Shown here one piece after another: positions 18,052 to 29,237 of a stretch of 64,000 bases of DNA; the stretch's first letter is position 1, and every line of letters starts with the position of its first letter. Source of the DNA: Mycolicibacterium sp. P1-5 (GTDB lineage: Bacteria; Actinomycetota; Actinomycetes; Mycobacteriales; Mycobacteriaceae); NCBI RefSeq assembly GCF_008329565.1, contig NZ_NPKT01000001.1, positions 682,001-746,000 of the forward strand, in the 5' to 3' direction. Under the pieces are notes generated by a model. It saw only the letters and a list, made by a program, of their open reading frames with translations, did not search any database and was not told the DNA's origin. The position numbers and the translations under genes are program-made.

Positions 18052-18918
18052 CTATGCCAGCAGCGTCAGCACGATCCAGCCGGCGACCGCCGACGGCAGC
18101 ATCGCGTCGATGCGGTCCATGATCCCGCCGTGGCCCGGCAGCAGGGCGCCCATGTCCTTGATACCCAGGTCACGCTTGACCTGCGACTCGACGAGGTCAC
18201 CGAGGACGCCGGTGATGACCAGCATCAGCCCGAGCGGCAGGCCGACCCAGGCGGGCTTGTGCAGCAGGAACGTGACGCAAAGCACGGCTGCGGTGATGCC
18301 GAACAGCAGCGACCCGCCCAGCCCCTCCCAGGATTTCTTCGGGCTGATCGCCGGGGCCAGCAGGTGCTTGCCGAACAGCACTCCGGCGATGTAGCCGCCG
18401 ATATCGGCGAACACGACGGTGGCGATCACGACGAAGACCCGGGCGCCGCCGTTGTCCTGGAAGATCAGCAGCGCGGTGAAGCTCGCGAACAGCGGCACCC
18501 AGGCGGCCAGCAGGACCGTGGCTGCGATGTCGCGCAGATAGTTCACCGGCTGCTCGCGCAGACCTTGGCCGACGAGCCGCCAGACCATCGAGACGACGAT
18601 CGTTCCGCCGTAGGCGCCCAGAGTTCCGGCCACGCCCCACGGCCAGGCCAGCCAGATCATCGCCTGGCCACCGAGTATTAGCGGCACGACAGGCATCGCA
18701 TAGTCGTGCTCGCGGAGCCGGCGGACGACTTCGTGGGTCGCGATCGCGATCGCGATCGCCAGCAGCGGCAACCACCATTTCGGCGCAAACAGCAGGCTGC
18801 CGATCGCCATCGCCCCGAGCACGGCGCCGACGGCGATCGCGGCGGGCAGGTCACGCCCGGCGCGCGAGCCTTTGGGCGCTGGCTTCGCGGCCGCGCCGCC
18901 GGTATCGGTTTCCGCCAC
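18052..18918 (-). CDS. cdsA: Phosphatidate cytidylyltransferase
   Basis: Makes CDP-diacylglycerol from phosphatidic acid and CTP at the cytoplasmic membrane, feeding PI, PIM and cardiolipin synthesis. The 288-residue protein has about eight hydrophobic segments, a short charged Ala/Lys-rich cytosolic N terminus, and the family signature region [12 protein letters not shown] plus [17 protein letters not shown] and [16 protein letters not shown]. It is 23 bp downstream of frr in the operon pyrH-frr-cdsA-rlmN. Confidence 0.96.
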   Translation of the reverse strand: MAETDTGGAAAKPAPKGSRAGRDLPAAIAVGAVLGAMAIGSLLFAPKWWLPLLAIAIAIATHEVVRRLREHDYAMPVVPLILGGQAMIWLAWPWGVAGTLGAYGGTIVVSMVWRLVGQGLREQPVNYLRDIAATVLLAAWVPLFASFTALLIFQDNGGARVFVVIATVVFADIGGYIAGVLFGKHLLAPAISPKKSWEGLGGSLLFGITAAVLCVTFLLHKPAWVGLPLGLMLVITGVLGDLVESQVKRDLGIKDMGALLPGHGGIMDRIDAMLPSAVAGWIVLTLLA

Positions 18919-18941
18919 TTCGATGCGTTGCTGAAAGGTGG

Positions 18942-19499
18942 CTAGACCTCCAGCAATTCGCCTTCCTTGTGCTTGACCAACTCGTCGATCTGGCCGACGT
19001 AGGTGGCGGTGGCCTTGTCCAGATCCTTCTCCGCCCGACCGACCTCGTCCTCGCCGGCCTCTCCGTCCTTGCGGATGCGGTGCAGTTCCTCCATCGCGCG
19101 ACGGCGCACGTTGCGCACCGACACCTTGGCGTCCTCACCCTTGGACTTGGCCTGCTTGACCAGATCGCGACGACGTTCCTCGGTCAGCTGAGGGATCGAC
19201 ACCCGAATGATGTTGCCATCGTTGGTGGGGTTGACACCCAGATCCGAGTGACGGATCGCATCCTCGATAGCGCGCAGCTGCGTTGGCTCGTAGGGCTTGA
19301 TGACGACCATCCGCGCCTCGGGCACGTTGACGCTCGACAACTGCGTGATCGGCGTCGGCGAGCCGTAATAGTCGACGACGACGCGCGCGAACATACCGGG
19401 GTTGGCCCGTCCGGTCCGGATGGACGCCAAGTCGTCGCGGGCGACCGCGACGGCCTTCTCCATCTTCTCTTCGGCGTCAAAGAGCGCCTCTTCGATCAT
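18942..19499 (-). CDS. frr: Ribosome recycling factor
   Basis: With EF-G, splits post-termination ribosomes. The 185-residue length is exactly typical. The three-helix bundle is readable ([21 protein letters not shown] and later [21 protein letters not shown]), as is the small domain with [21 protein letters not shown]. It follows pyrH by 63 bp. That gap carries a purine-rich GAGCGAAGCGATGAGGAGC segment on the coding strand (19508-19526), a motif that resembles a dispersed mycobacterial pre-gene sequence and supplies the Shine-Dalgarno site. Confidence 0.97.
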   Translation of the reverse strand: MIEEALFDAEEKMEKAVAVARDDLASIRTGRANPGMFARVVVDYYGSPTPITQLSSVNVPEARMVVIKPYEPTQLRAIEDAIRHSDLGVNPTNDGNIIRVSIPQLTEERRRDLVKQAKSKGEDAKVSVRNVRRRAMEELHRIRKDGEAGEDEVGRAEKDLDKATATYVGQIDELVKHKEGELLEV

Positions 19500-19507
19500 G
19501 CGCTGCT

Positions 19508-19526
19508 GCTCCTCATCGCTTCGCTC
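19508..19526 (-). repeat. GAGCGAAGCG-type dispersed motif upstream of frr
   Basis: On the minus strand this reads GAGCGAAGCGATGAGGAGC, just before the frr ATG. A related minus-strand string (GAGCGAAGCGCGAGCCC) lies upstream of rplS at 39716-39732, and a GGAGCGGAGCGAC core is in the 36-bp tandem repeat at 60905. It may be a dispersed short sequence providing ribosome-binding sites. Confidence 0.35.
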
Positions 19527-19562
19527 TGCATCGTCGCCGGCAGGATCATGTGGTGGTCCTCC

Positions 19563-20324
19563 TCAAGCACTGACCAGAGTTCCGATCTTCTCACCTGCTA
19601 CCGCCCGGGCGATATTCCCGTCGGTGAGCAGGTTGAAGACCAGGATCGGCATTCCGTTGTCCATGCACAAACTGAAGGCCGTGGCGTCGGCCACCTGGAG
19701 CCCGCGGTCGAGCACCTCGCGGTGGCTGATCTCGGTCAGCATCTCGGCGTTCGGGTTCTGCCGCGGGTCGGCGGTGAACACACCGTCGACAGCCTTGGCC
19801 ATCAGCACGATGTCCGCGCGGATTTCCAGGGCACGCTGCGCGGCGGTGGTATCGGTGGAGAAGTAGGGCAGACCCATGCCGGCGCCGAAGATCACGACGC
19901 GGCCCTTCTCCAGGTGCCGCACGGCGCGCAGCGGGATGTAGGGCTCGGCGACCTGCCCCATGGTGATGGCGGTCTGAACCCGGGTGACGATGCCCTCCTT
20001 CTCCAGGAAGTCTTGCAGCGCAAGGCTGTTCATCACCGTGCCGAGCATGCCCATGTAATCCGAGCGAGTGCGTTCCATCCCGCGCTGCTGCAGCTGCGCG
20101 CCGCGGAAGAAGTTTCCGCCGCCGATCACGACGGCGACCTGCACGCCGCTGCGGACCACCTCGGCGATCTGGCGGGCCACAAGGGCGACGACATCGGGAT
20201 CCAGCCCCACCGAACCGCCGCCGAACATCTCCCCGCCGAGTTTGAGTACCACCCGCCGGAAGTTCGGGCGGATCTGCGGCGAATGCGTCGCCTCGTCACC
20301 GTTGCTACTGGCCGTCTCCCCCAT
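19563..20324 (-). CDS. pyrH: Uridylate kinase
   Basis: Phosphorylates UMP to UDP in pyrimidine nucleotide synthesis. The 253-residue protein starts at the ATG at 20324 behind GAGGAG. Signatures are [22 protein letters not shown], the UMP-binding [12 protein letters not shown] and the acidic loop [16 protein letters not shown] longer upstream reading frame exists but has no family resemblance. It heads the pyrH-frr-cdsA-rlmN operon; 127 bp separate it from a convergently placed small membrane protein gene upstream on the same strand. Confidence 0.97.
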   Translation of the reverse strand: MGETASSNGDEATHSPQIRPNFRRVVLKLGGEMFGGGSVGLDPDVVALVARQIAEVVRSGVQVAVVIGGGNFFRGAQLQQRGMERTRSDYMGMLGTVMNSLALQDFLEKEGIVTRVQTAITMGQVAEPYIPLRAVRHLEKGRVVIFGAGMGLPYFSTDTTAAQRALEIRADIVLMAKAVDGVFTADPRQNPNAEMLTEISHREVLDRGLQVADATAFSLCMDNGMPILVFNLLTDGNIARAVAGEKIGTLVSA

Positions 20325-20451
20325 CAGACTCCTCGGACTAGTCGGGCTCCTGGCATGAGAGTGCCATCCCGGCGACATTCGGGACGGCACTTTCCATCCT
20401 GCCTCATCACCGAAGGTGCCGATTTCCCGGGTTGTGCCCGTTGTGCGCACG

Positions 20452-20805
20452 TCACCACAGCACAGCGATACCCGCCGCCGCGAACGATAAGACCCCGACC
20501 GAGAAGAAGAGGGGACGTGGGACCGGCTCGCCGGTGCGCCGCTGCCGGGCATTGCCCATACCGAGCAGGCCGCCGATCACCACCAGAATGGCCACTTTGA
20601 CCCCAATTTTGGGATAGTTCAGGACAATTCCGGCGGGCCACGGTGCGGCCAGCGCGATGCCGGTGAGCAATGAGGCCAGTAGCCCGTAGTCCATCAACCG
20701 CGTGGTGCGAAACCGCCTTGCCGCCGCCTCGGCCGCCCAGGCGCCGAACGTGACCGCGAACCCCGCGATGTGCACCAACACAACTACATGGCGTAGTAGT
20801 TCCAT
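20452..20805 (-). CDS. Small four-helix membrane protein
   Basis: A 117-residue protein with four hydrophobic segments ([69 protein letters not shown]) and basic connecting loops ([17 protein letters not shown]). Similar proteins occur in other mycobacteria near pyrH, but I know no assigned function. It is followed by pyrH on the same strand and preceded by the methyltransferase gene, with 30 bp between. Confidence 0.75.
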   Translation of the reverse strand: MELLRHVVVLVHIAGFAVTFGAWAAEAAARRFRTTRLMDYGLLASLLTGIALAAPWPAGIVLNYPKIGVKVAILVVIGGLLGMGNARQRRTGEPVPRPLFFSVGVLSFAAAGIAVLW

Positions 20806-20835
20806 GCCGGTCAGCGTACGACAGACCCTCGATGC

Positions 20836-21979
<1,144 letters not shown>

Positions 21980-22097
21980 TTCGACACGCCTTGCTTCCGG
22001 AAACCGTTGTGGCGAAGAGAGATATTCGGTGCGCACCGTGTCCGGCCACCCGATTCGGTGATGTCACTCGAGTTACGTGATCACCAAAGCCGTTTAA

Positions 22098-23525
22098 TCA
22101 AGGGGTCTGCGACCGTTGCTGCGCGATGTCGATGCGTGGCCACGGCTGCGCTGCCTCGAGTTCGTAGGCGAGCTCCAGGAGCCTGCGCTCATGGCCGATC
22201 GGTCCGGCCAGCATCATCCCCATCGGCATACCGGACGCCGACTGGGCCAGTGGCAACGAGATCGCCGGCTCACCGGTTGCATTCTGCAGCGGAGTGAATG
22301 CCACCCAGTCGATCAGTCGGTCGATGATCTGCTGGTAGTCCGCGGTGGGGTCCAGGTGACCGATGCGGGGCGTCTCCTCGGCCAGCGTGGGCATCAGTGC
22401 CACGTCGTAGGTCTGGTACAGCCGGGCGGTGACTCTCCGCAACCTGCGCAGCCGGGTGATCGCGATCGGCAACTTGTGCAGGTTACGGCTGGCGTACCGA
22501 TCGAGCCCCAAGGTGAGGTTGTCCAGCTTCGTCTTGTCGAAACTCTCGCCGAAGGTCCGCTTCCCGCTGCGCACCAGCGTCATCGCCAGAAGCGCCCAGT
22601 ACAACAGGAAATCGTCCAAGAAGTAGCTGGGCACCGGGGGCTGGTCGAGGTATTCGACGTTATGGCCAAGGCCCGCAAGCAATTCGGCAACCTTCAGGGT
22701 GGCGTCGCGGACACTAGGTGCCGCCTGCCGATTGACCGATTGGGTCACGACGGCAACACGCAGCCGGGCACTGGCGGGCCCGGTGACGGCGCCGATCGCC
22801 GGCAGTCGGCGGTCGCGCCACACGCGCTCGGCTTCGCGGTAGAACGCAGCGGTGTCGCGCACGCTGCGGGTCAGCACCCCGTCGTTGACGATGCGCACCG
22901 GCATCTGTCGCGTCATCTTGTCCAGCGGCAGCCGACCGCGGGAAGGCTTCAGGCCGACCAAGCCGTTGCAGGCGGCGGGAATTCGGATCGACCCGCCGCC
23001 GTCGTTGGCGTGGGCGATGGGCACCACACCGGCGGCCACGAAGGCACTCGATCCCGAGGATGAAGCTCCGGCAGTGAACTCGGTGTCCCAGGGATTGCGG
23101 ACCGCACCCAGCCGCGGATGCTCGGCCGAGGCGCTGAACCCGAATTCCGAAAGCTGGGTCTTGCCCAGCGGTACCAGGCCGAGAGCCAGATAGAGGCTGG
23201 CGAACTCGCCGTGCGCGGGCTGCGGCCGGGGCTGCCAGGCGTCGGTGCCCTGCATCGTCGGCATGCCCTCGACGTCGATGTTGTCCTTGATGAAGGTGGG
23301 CACCCCGTCGAAATATCCACCGCCGCCCGCGTAGGCGCGGGCCAGCGCCCGTTCGAAGGTCTCGTGCGCCAGCCCGTTGAGGGTCGGGTTGACCCGCTCG
23401 GTGCGGGCGATCGCGGCCTCGACCAGTTCGGGGCGCGACACCTTGCCCTTACGGAGTGCATCGACCAGGGCGACGGCATCGAGGGTGCCGAGCGCGTCGT
23501 CGCGGTAGGCGTTCACATGCTGCAT
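22098..23525 (-). CDS. amiC: Amidase, AmiC family
   Basis: A 475-residue amidase-signature enzyme (Rv2888c is 473). The ATG at 23525 (MQHVNAYRDDALGTLD) follows GGCGGA. The Ser-Ser-Lys triad is visible: Lys in PTFIKDNIDVEG, the Ser cluster in TAGASSSGSSAFVAAG and catalytic Ser in NDGGGSIRIPAACNG. It hydrolyses amides; the physiological substrate is unknown, but mycobacterial orthologues activate pyrazinamide/indole-amide prodrugs. It lies beyond the tsf terminator, so it is transcribed on its own, and ends 118 bp from the MarR gene. Confidence 0.92.
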   Translation of the reverse strand: MQHVNAYRDDALGTLDAVALVDALRKGKVSRPELVEAAIARTERVNPTLNGLAHETFERALARAYAGGGGYFDGVPTFIKDNIDVEGMPTMQGTDAWQPRPQPAHGEFASLYLALGLVPLGKTQLSEFGFSASAEHPRLGAVRNPWDTEFTAGASSSGSSAFVAAGVVPIAHANDGGGSIRIPAACNGLVGLKPSRGRLPLDKMTRQMPVRIVNDGVLTRSVRDTAAFYREAERVWRDRRLPAIGAVTGPASARLRVAVVTQSVNRQAAPSVRDATLKVAELLAGLGHNVEYLDQPPVPSYFLDDFLLYWALLAMTLVRSGKRTFGESFDKTKLDNLTLGLDRYASRNLHKLPIAITRLRRLRRVTARLYQTYDVALMPTLAEETPRIGHLDPTADYQQIIDRLIDWVAFTPLQNATGEPAISLPLAQSASGMPMGMMLAGPIGHERRLLELAYELEAAQPWPRIDIAQQRSQTP

Positions 23526-23577
23526 TCCGCCGACGCTAGCAGGCACGTGTTCAATAACGGCTGTGCCCTTAGATGGC

Positions 23578-23621
23578 AAAACCCCGCGTCTCCGGGATCG
23601 CCGGATGTGACGCGGGGTTTT
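23578..23621 (-). terminator. Strong intrinsic terminator after rpsB-tsf
   Basis: Perfect 13-bp arms AAAACCCCGCGTC and GACGCGGGGTTTT enclose an 18-base loop that itself has a TCCGG/CCGGA stem. It is 30 bp past the tsf stop and ends in a T-run in the tsf direction. Being symmetrical it could work both ways. It separates tsf from amiC. Confidence 0.88.
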
Positions 23622-23651
23622 CCAGTGAGCGGTTGGTGCGCCGCTCAAGTC

Positions 23652-24467
23652 TTACTGCTGGCCGACCTCGAAGCGAACGAACCGAGTGACGGTCACGCCG
23701 GCCTCATCGAGCAACGCCTTGACGCTCTTCTTGCTGTCGGACACCGACGGTTGGTCGAGCAGCACGACGTCCTTGAAGAAGCCGGTGAGGCGCCCCTCCA
23801 CGATCTTGGGCAGCGCCTGCTCAGGCTTGCCCTCGGCCTTGGCGGTCTCCTCGGCGATCCGGCGCTCGTTGGCCACGATGTCCTCGGGCACGTCGTCACG
23901 CGTCAGGTACTTGGCCTTCAGTGCGGCGATCTGCAAGGCCACGGAGTGCGCGGCCTCTTTGTTTTCACCCGTGTACTCGACCAGCACACCCACGGCGGGC
24001 GGCAAATCGGCAGCCCGCTTGTGCAGGTACGCCTCGACGTTGCCGTCGAAGTACGCCGCGCGGCGCAGTTCCAGCTTCTCGCCGATCTTGGCCGAGAGCT
24101 GTGCGACGGCCTCCTCGACGGTCTTATCGCCGACCTTGGCGGCCTTGAGGGCATCCACATCGGCGGCCTTGGATTCGAGCGCAGCGGCCAGAACGTCGTC
24201 GGCCAACTTCTGGAACTCGGCGTTCTTGGCCACGAAGTCGGTCTCGGAGTTGAGCTCGATCAGCGCGCCGCCCTTGGCGGCAACCAGGCCCTCGGCGGTG
24301 GCGCGCTCGGCGCGCTTGCCGACATCCTTAGCGCCCTTGATCCGCAGCGCTTCGACAGCCTTGTCGAAGTCGCCGTCATTTTCAGCCAGCGCGTTCTTGC
24401 AGTCGAGCATGCCCGCACCGGTGAGCTCCCGAAGCCGTTTGACGTCGGCAGCGGTGTAGTTAGCCAT
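23652..24467 (-). CDS. tsf: Elongation factor Ts
   Basis: Nucleotide-exchange factor for EF-Tu, 271 residues as in other mycobacteria. The N-terminal UBA-like domain reads [20 protein letters not shown], followed by the core [17 protein letters not shown]. Start [12 protein letters not shown] is standard. It is 18 bp after rpsB, a conserved two-gene operon, with a strong terminator 30 bp downstream. Confidence 0.97.
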   Translation of the reverse strand: MANYTAADVKRLRELTGAGMLDCKNALAENDGDFDKAVEALRIKGAKDVGKRAERATAEGLVAAKGGALIELNSETDFVAKNAEFQKLADDVLAAALESKAADVDALKAAKVGDKTVEEAVAQLSAKIGEKLELRRAAYFDGNVEAYLHKRAADLPPAVGVLVEYTGENKEAAHSVALQIAALKAKYLTRDDVPEDIVANERRIAEETAKAEGKPEQALPKIVEGRLTGFFKDVVLLDQPSVSDSKKSVKALLDEAGVTVTRFVRFEVGQQ

Positions 24468-24485
24468 GTGGCCCTTCCCTAAGAA

Positions 24486-25325
24486 CTAAGAAGCTTCAGT
24501 GGTGGTTTCAGTGGCGACCGGCCCGGCCTCGCTGGGGGCCGACGCCGTTGCGCCGGCAAGCAGCTCCTGCTCCCACTCGGCCAGCGGCTCGGCTGCGGCC
24601 CCGGAACCGGAGTCAGCCTTATCGCCCGAACCGGCGCCGGAACGCGCCTTGAGGCCTTCGGCGACTGCGGACGCGATCACCTTGGTCAGCAGCGCCGCGG
24701 AGCGGATTGCATCGTCGTTGCCCGGGATCGGGTAGTTGACCTGGTCGGGATCGCAGTTGGTGTCCAGGATCGCGATGACCGGGATACCGAGCTTGATCGC
24801 CTCGCTGATGGCGAGGTGTTCCTTGTTGGTGTCGACGACCCAGACAGCCGACGGCACCTTCTGCATGTCGCGGATACCACCGAGGCTGCGCTCGAGCTTG
24901 TTCTTCTCGCGCGTCAGCATCAAGATTTCTTTCTTCGTGCGACCCTCGAAGCCACCGGTCTGCTCCATGCTTTCCAGTTCCTTCATCCGCTGCAGGCGCT
25001 TGTGCACGGTCTGAAAGTTGGTGAGCATGCCGCCGAGCCAGCGCTGGTTCACGTACGGCATGCCGACGCGAGTTGCTTCCTCAGCGATGGATTCCTGCGC
25101 CTGCTTCTTGGTGCCGACGAACAGGATGCTGCCGCCGTGGGCGACGGTCTCCTTGACGAACTCGTAGGCCTGATCGATGTAGGTCAGCGTCTGCTGCAGA
25201 TCGATGATGTAGATGCCGTTGCGGTCGGTGAAGATGAACCGCTTCATCTTGGGGTTCCAGCGTCGGGTCTGATGCCCGAAGTGAGTGCCGCTGTCAAGCA
25301 GCTGCTTCATGGTTACAACAGCCAT
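24486..25325 (-). CDS. rpsB: 30S ribosomal protein S2
   Basis: A 279-residue small-subunit protein. The ATG at 25325 gives [19 protein letters not shown], the same start as M. tuberculosis S2; GAGG is 11 bp upstream. An ATG 9 bp further upstream is too close to that site. Signatures are [28 protein letters not shown] and [14 protein letters not shown]. The C-terminal 50 residues are an acidic, Ala/Ser/Thr-rich tail ([20 protein letters not shown]) shared with other mycobacterial S2. Confidence 0.97.
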   Translation of the reverse strand: MAVVTMKQLLDSGTHFGHQTRRWNPKMKRFIFTDRNGIYIIDLQQTLTYIDQAYEFVKETVAHGGSILFVGTKKQAQESIAEEATRVGMPYVNQRWLGGMLTNFQTVHKRLQRMKELESMEQTGGFEGRTKKEILMLTREKNKLERSLGGIRDMQKVPSAVWVVDTNKEHLAISEAIKLGIPVIAILDTNCDPDQVNYPIPGNDDAIRSAALLTKVIASAVAEGLKARSGAGSGDKADSGSGAAAEPLAEWEQELLAGATASAPSEAGPVATETTTEAS

Positions 25326-25354
25326 AGTGGCCATATCCTCTTGTGTCGGTTGTC

Positions 25355-25384
25355 GCCAGGCTTCGGGTGAAGCCAAGCCCTGGC
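25355..25384 (-). promoter_or_regulatory. rpsB: Nested hairpin in the rpsB 5' leader
   Basis: In the transcript, GGCTTC-ACCC-GAAGCC forms a six-pair stem with a tetraloop, enclosed by an outer GCCA/TGGC stem with a one-sided bulge. It starts 30 nt before the rpsB start. Leaders of ribosomal protein operons often serve for autoregulation, so this may bind S2; that is inference. Confidence 0.4.
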
Positions 25385-25542
25385 GCCTGAGGCGTGCCGG
25401 ACCCGTCGTCGTAAATCCTCAGACGGGACCAACCGGCATGCGTGGTGCAAATGTCGCTGTGGCGAACTTGCTGGACAGGCGCGCGAAGTCAACCCGCTCG
25501 CGCGAGTTGCAGGGGAAAGTTTACACCGCTGGAAGGGGTGCT

Positions 25543-25551
25543 TTATCCACA
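25543..25551 (+). promoter_or_regulatory. Consensus DnaA box
   Basis: TTATCCACA exactly matches the strict DnaA-box consensus. It lies between rpsB and the M23 peptidase gene, far from any recognised origin. A single 9-mer can occur by chance, though AT-rich 9-mers are rare in this base composition. Confidence 0.35.
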
Positions 25552-25621
25552 GCGCCGCGCCAGTCCACAGCGCGCGTTCCGGCGGCTTTCTTTCGACTGT
25601 ATATGGCGCTGAACTGGTGTG

Positions 25622-26140
25622 ATGCGCATCGTTGCGGTGATCGTGGCGGTCTTGCTGCTGTCCGCGGCAACCAGCCGGGCCGACGCCGGACGGCTGGTGT
25701 GGCCGCTGCGGCCCCCACCTGCGGTGACCAGGGCCTTCGATGCGCCGTCGCCGGATTGGCAGCGCGGCCATCGCGGCGTGGACCTGGCCGGGGTGCCTGA
25801 TCAGCCGGTTTATGCCGCCGGCCCGGCGACGGTGGTATTCGCCGGAAAGCTGGCCGGACGCCCGGTGGTGTCGCTGGCCCATCCCGGCGGGTTGCACACC
25901 AGCTATGAACCGGTCGAGGCGTCGGTCCGGGTCGGTCAGCTGGTCGACGCGTCAACCGTGTTGGGCCGACTGGTGTCCGGGCATGCGGGCTGTCCCGCGG
26001 CGGCCTGCCTGCACTGGGGTGCGATGTGGGGGCCGGCGTCGCGGGCCGACTACATCGACCCGATAGGGCTGCTGGCCAGCACACCGGTCCGACTCAAGCC
26101 GCTCGCCGGGAACGTTCGCACGGCGCAGGTGTCGAGTTGA
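25622..26140 (+). CDS. Secreted M23/LytM-domain peptidase-like protein (Rv2891-like)
   Basis: A 172-residue exported protein. The signal peptide is [22 protein letters not shown]. The LytM domain includes HRGVDLAG (HxxxD zinc ligands) and LHTSYEPV. The second motif, normally HxH, is ACLHWG, so the general-base His is Cys while the zinc-ligand His is kept. This variant is seen in other actinobacterial M23 proteins and leaves activity uncertain. Predicted role is cell-wall peptide hydrolysis or cell-wall binding. The ATG at 25622 is directly preceded by a GTG in the same frame (25619). It is divergent from rpsB, as Rv2891 is from Rv2890c. Confidence 0.88.
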   Translation: MRIVAVIVAVLLLSAATSRADAGRLVWPLRPPPAVTRAFDAPSPDWQRGHRGVDLAGVPDQPVYAAGPATVVFAGKLAGRPVVSLAHPGGLHTSYEPVEASVRVGQLVDASTVLGRLVSGHAGCPAAACLHWGAMWGPASRADYIDPIGLLASTPVRLKPLAGNVRTAQVSS

Positions 26141-26181
26141 TGCGACGACGCTCACCGGGTGCGTACGTACGCTGGTTACCG

Positions 26182-27612
26182 ATGAGCATTGTGCCCGACA
26201 CGAGCGTCGTCCTCGGCCACCGGTTCGCCACCGAGGTGCCCGAAATTGCCTTGCGCTGGCAAGCCGAGGCCGCGCCCGATCCGCGGCTGCTCGTCCTCAA
26301 CGAGTCGTTGGCCGCCGAGCTGGGCATGGACCCCACGTGGCTGCGCAGCCCGGACGGGATCTGCCTGCTGGTCGGGAGTCGACTACCCGCGGACGCCGAA
26401 CCCGTCGCGCAGGGGTATGCCGGCCACCAGTTCGGCGGCTGGGTGCCCCGCCTCGGCGACGGCCGCGCACTGCTGCTGGGTGAACTCGTCGACACCGCCG
26501 GACGGTTACGCGACCTGCATCTGAAGGGATCGGGACGCACCCCGTTCGCCCGCGGCGGCGACGGCTTGGCGGCCGTCGGTCCCATGCTGCGCGAATACCT
26601 CATCAGCGAAGCGATGCATGCACTGGGCATTCCGACCACCCGGTCCCTGTCGGTCGTCGCAACCGGGCGAACCGTGCAACGCGAGACGGTGTTGGACGGT
26701 GCCGTCCTCGCCCGTGTCGCGTCGAGCCATCTGCGTGTCGGCAGCTTCCAATACGTCGCTGCGGCAGGTGAATCGGACGTTTTGCGGCGACTCGCCGACC
26801 ATGCGATCAGCAGGCACTACCCGTCGGCAGCAGAGGCCGACAATCCATACCTGGCCCTACTGGACTCGGTGGTCGCCGCTCAGGCGGAACTCATCGCACA
26901 GTGGATGCTGGTCGGGTTCATCCATGGCGTGATGAACACCGACAATATGACGATCTCGGGTGAGACGATCGACTACGGGCCGTGCGCGTTCATGGACGCC
27001 TTCGACCCGAGGACGGTCTTCAGCTCGATCGACTCGTGGGGCCGCTATGCCTACGGAAATCAGCCGAGCGTCGCCGCATGGAATCTCGCCCGCTTCGCCG
27101 AAGCGCTGCTCGGGCTGATCGACGACGATCAGGAGCACGCGGTCGCGCAGGCAACGGCGTCGCTGCAGCAGTTCCCGCAGCTGTATGCGGCGGCCTACCT
27201 GGCGGGCATGCGACGCAAGCTCGGACTGAGCGATGATGTCGAAGACGCTGCAGCGCAGGCACTCTGCGAGGAGTTGGTGGAGCTGCTCGAGCACCAGCCG
27301 GTGGATTACACCTCGTTCTTCCGCCGGCTCGCTGGGGGCGCGGTGGAGGAGCCATTCGAGGCGTGGGCCGCCCGGTGGCGGAGCCTGGGCCCGGACGTCG
27401 AGGCGATGCAGCGGGTCAATCCCCTCTACATTCCGCGCAATCACCTGGTCGAGGAGGCACTGACGGCCGCGTCCTCAGGCGACATGGAGCTGTTCGACCG
27501 GCTACTGCGGGTGGTCAGTTCTCCCTACGACGACCGCCCGGGATTCGAGCGCTACGCCGAGCCCGCTCCGGAAGACTTCGGTAGCTGCTTCCAAACCTTC
27601 TGCGGGACTTGA
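26182..27612 (+). CDS. selO: Protein adenylyltransferase SelO (YdiU/UPF0061)
   Basis: A 476-residue pseudokinase that transfers AMP from ATP to Ser/Thr/Tyr of target proteins, in other organisms during oxidative stress. The ATG at 26182 ([20 protein letters not shown]) starts 40 bp after the M23 gene. Family signatures are [51 protein letters not shown] with the metal-binding Asn and Asp, and [10 protein letters not shown]. There is no C-terminal selenocysteine or Cys-x-x-Cys tail; it ends [11 protein letters not shown] with two Cys, possibly redox-active as in bacterial SelO. No SD is obvious. It ends 2 bp from xerC, convergently. No equivalent is at this place in M. tuberculosis. Confidence 0.93.
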   Translation: MSIVPDTSVVLGHRFATEVPEIALRWQAEAAPDPRLLVLNESLAAELGMDPTWLRSPDGICLLVGSRLPADAEPVAQGYAGHQFGGWVPRLGDGRALLLGELVDTAGRLRDLHLKGSGRTPFARGGDGLAAVGPMLREYLISEAMHALGIPTTRSLSVVATGRTVQRETVLDGAVLARVASSHLRVGSFQYVAAAGESDVLRRLADHAISRHYPSAAEADNPYLALLDSVVAAQAELIAQWMLVGFIHGVMNTDNMTISGETIDYGPCAFMDAFDPRTVFSSIDSWGRYAYGNQPSVAAWNLARFAEALLGLIDDDQEHAVAQATASLQQFPQLYAAAYLAGMRRKLGLSDDVEDAAAQALCEELVELLEHQPVDYTSFFRRLAGGAVEEPFEAWAARWRSLGPDVEAMQRVNPLYIPRNHLVEEALTAASSGDMELFDRLLRVVSSPYDDRPGFERYAEPAPEDFGSCFQTFCGT

Positions 27613-27614
27613 CC

Positions 27615-28532
27615 TTAGGCGCGCGGGTGCGCCTGATCGTGCACAGCACGCAGACGCGCGACGGTCACGTGAGTGTAGAGCTGCGTAGTGGCCAGCGAGG
27701 AGTGGCCAAGGATCTCCTGGACGATGCGCAAATCGGCGCCACCTTCGAGCAGGTGGGTGGCGGCGCTGTGCCGCAGACCGTGCGGGCCGATGTCGGGTGC
27801 CCCGTCAACGGCCGACATGGTCTGGTGCACGACGGTTCTGGCCTGGCGCGGGTCGAGCCGCTTGCCGCGGGTGCCCAGCAGCAGCGCCGAGCCGGAGTCT
27901 GCGGTGGCGAGCTCGGGTCGGCCGTCGGTGAGCCAGGCGGTCAGCGCGGCCTGCGCCGGCGTGCCGAACGGGACGGTGCGTTGTTTGTTGCCCTTGCCGA
28001 GAACGCGGACGACCCGCCGGCCGGTGTCGACGTCATCGACGTCCAGACCGCACAGCTCGCTGACGCGGATGCCGGTGGCATAGAGCATCTCGACGATCAA
28101 CCGATCGCGTAGTGCAAGCGGGTCGCCTTGCTCGGCGCCGAGGTCGGCGGCGGCCATGGCGGCCATGGCCTGATCCTGACGCAGAACCGCAGGCAGGGTG
28201 CGGCGAGCCTTGGGCAGCTGTAGTCGGACCGCAGGGTCCTCGGCCAGCAGGCCGCGACGGGTCGCCCATGCGGTGAATGTTTTGACCGCCGAGGTGCGGC
28301 GGGCCAGTGTCGTGCGGGCCGCCCCGCTCGCCGATTGCGCGGCCAGCCAGGAGCGCAGGATCGGCAGGGTCAGACCGGCCAGCCCGGCGCCGGGCGCACG
28401 CTCGTCGAGGAAAGCGAACAGCGATTTCAGGTCGGTGAGGTAAGCCCGTTGGGTGTGCTCGGAGCGGGCGCGCTCCAGCGCGAGATGCTCGGCGTAGTCG
28501 TCGAGGATCGAGGCGTAGTCGCTCGGGTCCAT
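27615..28532 (-). CDS. xerC: Tyrosine recombinase XerC
   Basis: With XerD, resolves chromosome dimers at dif. The 305-residue protein has an N-terminal SAM-like core-binding domain (about 1-95) and a catalytic domain with R156, K180, H251, R254, H277 and nucleophile Y286 ([36 protein letters not shown]). All catalytic residues are intact. It holds the Rv2894c position next to viuB, dprA and comM, although here the csoR-mmpS-mmpL cassette lies between xerC and viuB. It is a housekeeping recombinase, not an integrase. Confidence 0.95.
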   Translation of the reverse strand: MDPSDYASILDDYAEHLALERARSEHTQRAYLTDLKSLFAFLDERAPGAGLAGLTLPILRSWLAAQSASGAARTTLARRTSAVKTFTAWATRRGLLAEDPAVRLQLPKARRTLPAVLRQDQAMAAMAAADLGAEQGDPLALRDRLIVEMLYATGIRVSELCGLDVDDVDTGRRVVRVLGKGNKQRTVPFGTPAQAALTAWLTDGRPELATADSGSALLLGTRGKRLDPRQARTVVHQTMSAVDGAPDIGPHGLRHSAATHLLEGGADLRIVQEILGHSSLATTQLYTHVTVARLRAVHDQAHPRA

Positions 28533-28621
28533 TCCCCTACAGTCGCATCAGTGGGCGCTACCGCAGCCGACCGACGCGGTGCCGTGTCCTGCCTGTTACC
28601 AGTCGCAGCGCGCCGAGTCCG

Positions 28622-28789
28622 TCAGTTCCTGCGCTTGAACGGATTCCAGCGCGACGGTGCCGCCTCGCTCGCGGCGTGACCCGCGCACCACTGCCCGGCG
28701 GGGACGCCATGGCGCACGGCGTCGACGTGCATACCGCAGCCCGCCCACGTCGTCTTGTCGCACACTCCACATTTCACGGCTCGGCACAT
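28622..28789 (-). CDS. Conserved Cys-rich small protein (55 aa, probable zinc knuckle)
   Basis: A very short gene. The ATG at 28789 is preceded by AGAAAGGA at good spacing. The product begins MCRAVKCGVCDKTTWAGCG and has Cys at 2, 7, 10, 18 and 35 plus His at 21, 27 and 38, then a basic end WNPFKRRN. The CxxC...C pattern and TTWAGCGMHVD core match a small zinc-ribbon-like protein widespread in actinobacteria, of unknown function. Alternative frames over the same bases are Arg-rich and unconvincing. It lies 28 bp downstream of the CsoR/CstR-type gene on the same strand, so it is probably co-expressed with that sensor. Confidence 0.82.
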   Translation of the reverse strand: MCRAVKCGVCDKTTWAGCGMHVDAVRHGVPAGQWCAGHAASEAAPSRWNPFKRRN

Positions 28790-28817
28790 CGGTGATTCCT
28801 TTCTGGCAGAACCGGCT

Positions 28818-29171
<354 letters not shown>

Positions 29172-29185
29172 TAATAGCTTCATGA

Positions 29186-29204
29186 GGTCCGCCGTGCGCG
29201 GACC
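29186..29204 (+). repeat. Hairpin in the mmpS leader
   Basis: Perfect GGTCCGC-CGTGC-GCGGACC stem-loop between the operator and the mmpS ribosome-binding site. It may be an mRNA leader structure or a second operator. Confidence 0.45.
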
Positions 29205-29237
29205 GATCCCGGTTCATACGAGAGGGAGATGCCGCCG

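Larger units (their letters stand above)
25326..25621. other. rpsB leader and divergent regulatory region
   Basis: A 296-bp gap between divergent rpsB and the M23 peptidase gene. It contains the rpsB Shine-Dalgarno site (GAGG), a nested leader hairpin (25355-25384) and one exact DnaA-box 9-mer (25543-25551). A second related TCCACA lies about 15 bp further on. Nothing coding is seen in it. Confidence 0.6.

Noticed and set aside
18969..20600. 543-codon plus-strand open frame antisense to frr and pyrH
   Set aside because: No ribosome-binding site or domain, crosses two essential genes on the other strand.
27615..28532. XerC as phage integrase marking a mobile island
   Set aside because: Sequence and position match housekeeping XerC; no attachment-site repeats, tRNA or phage genes nearby.
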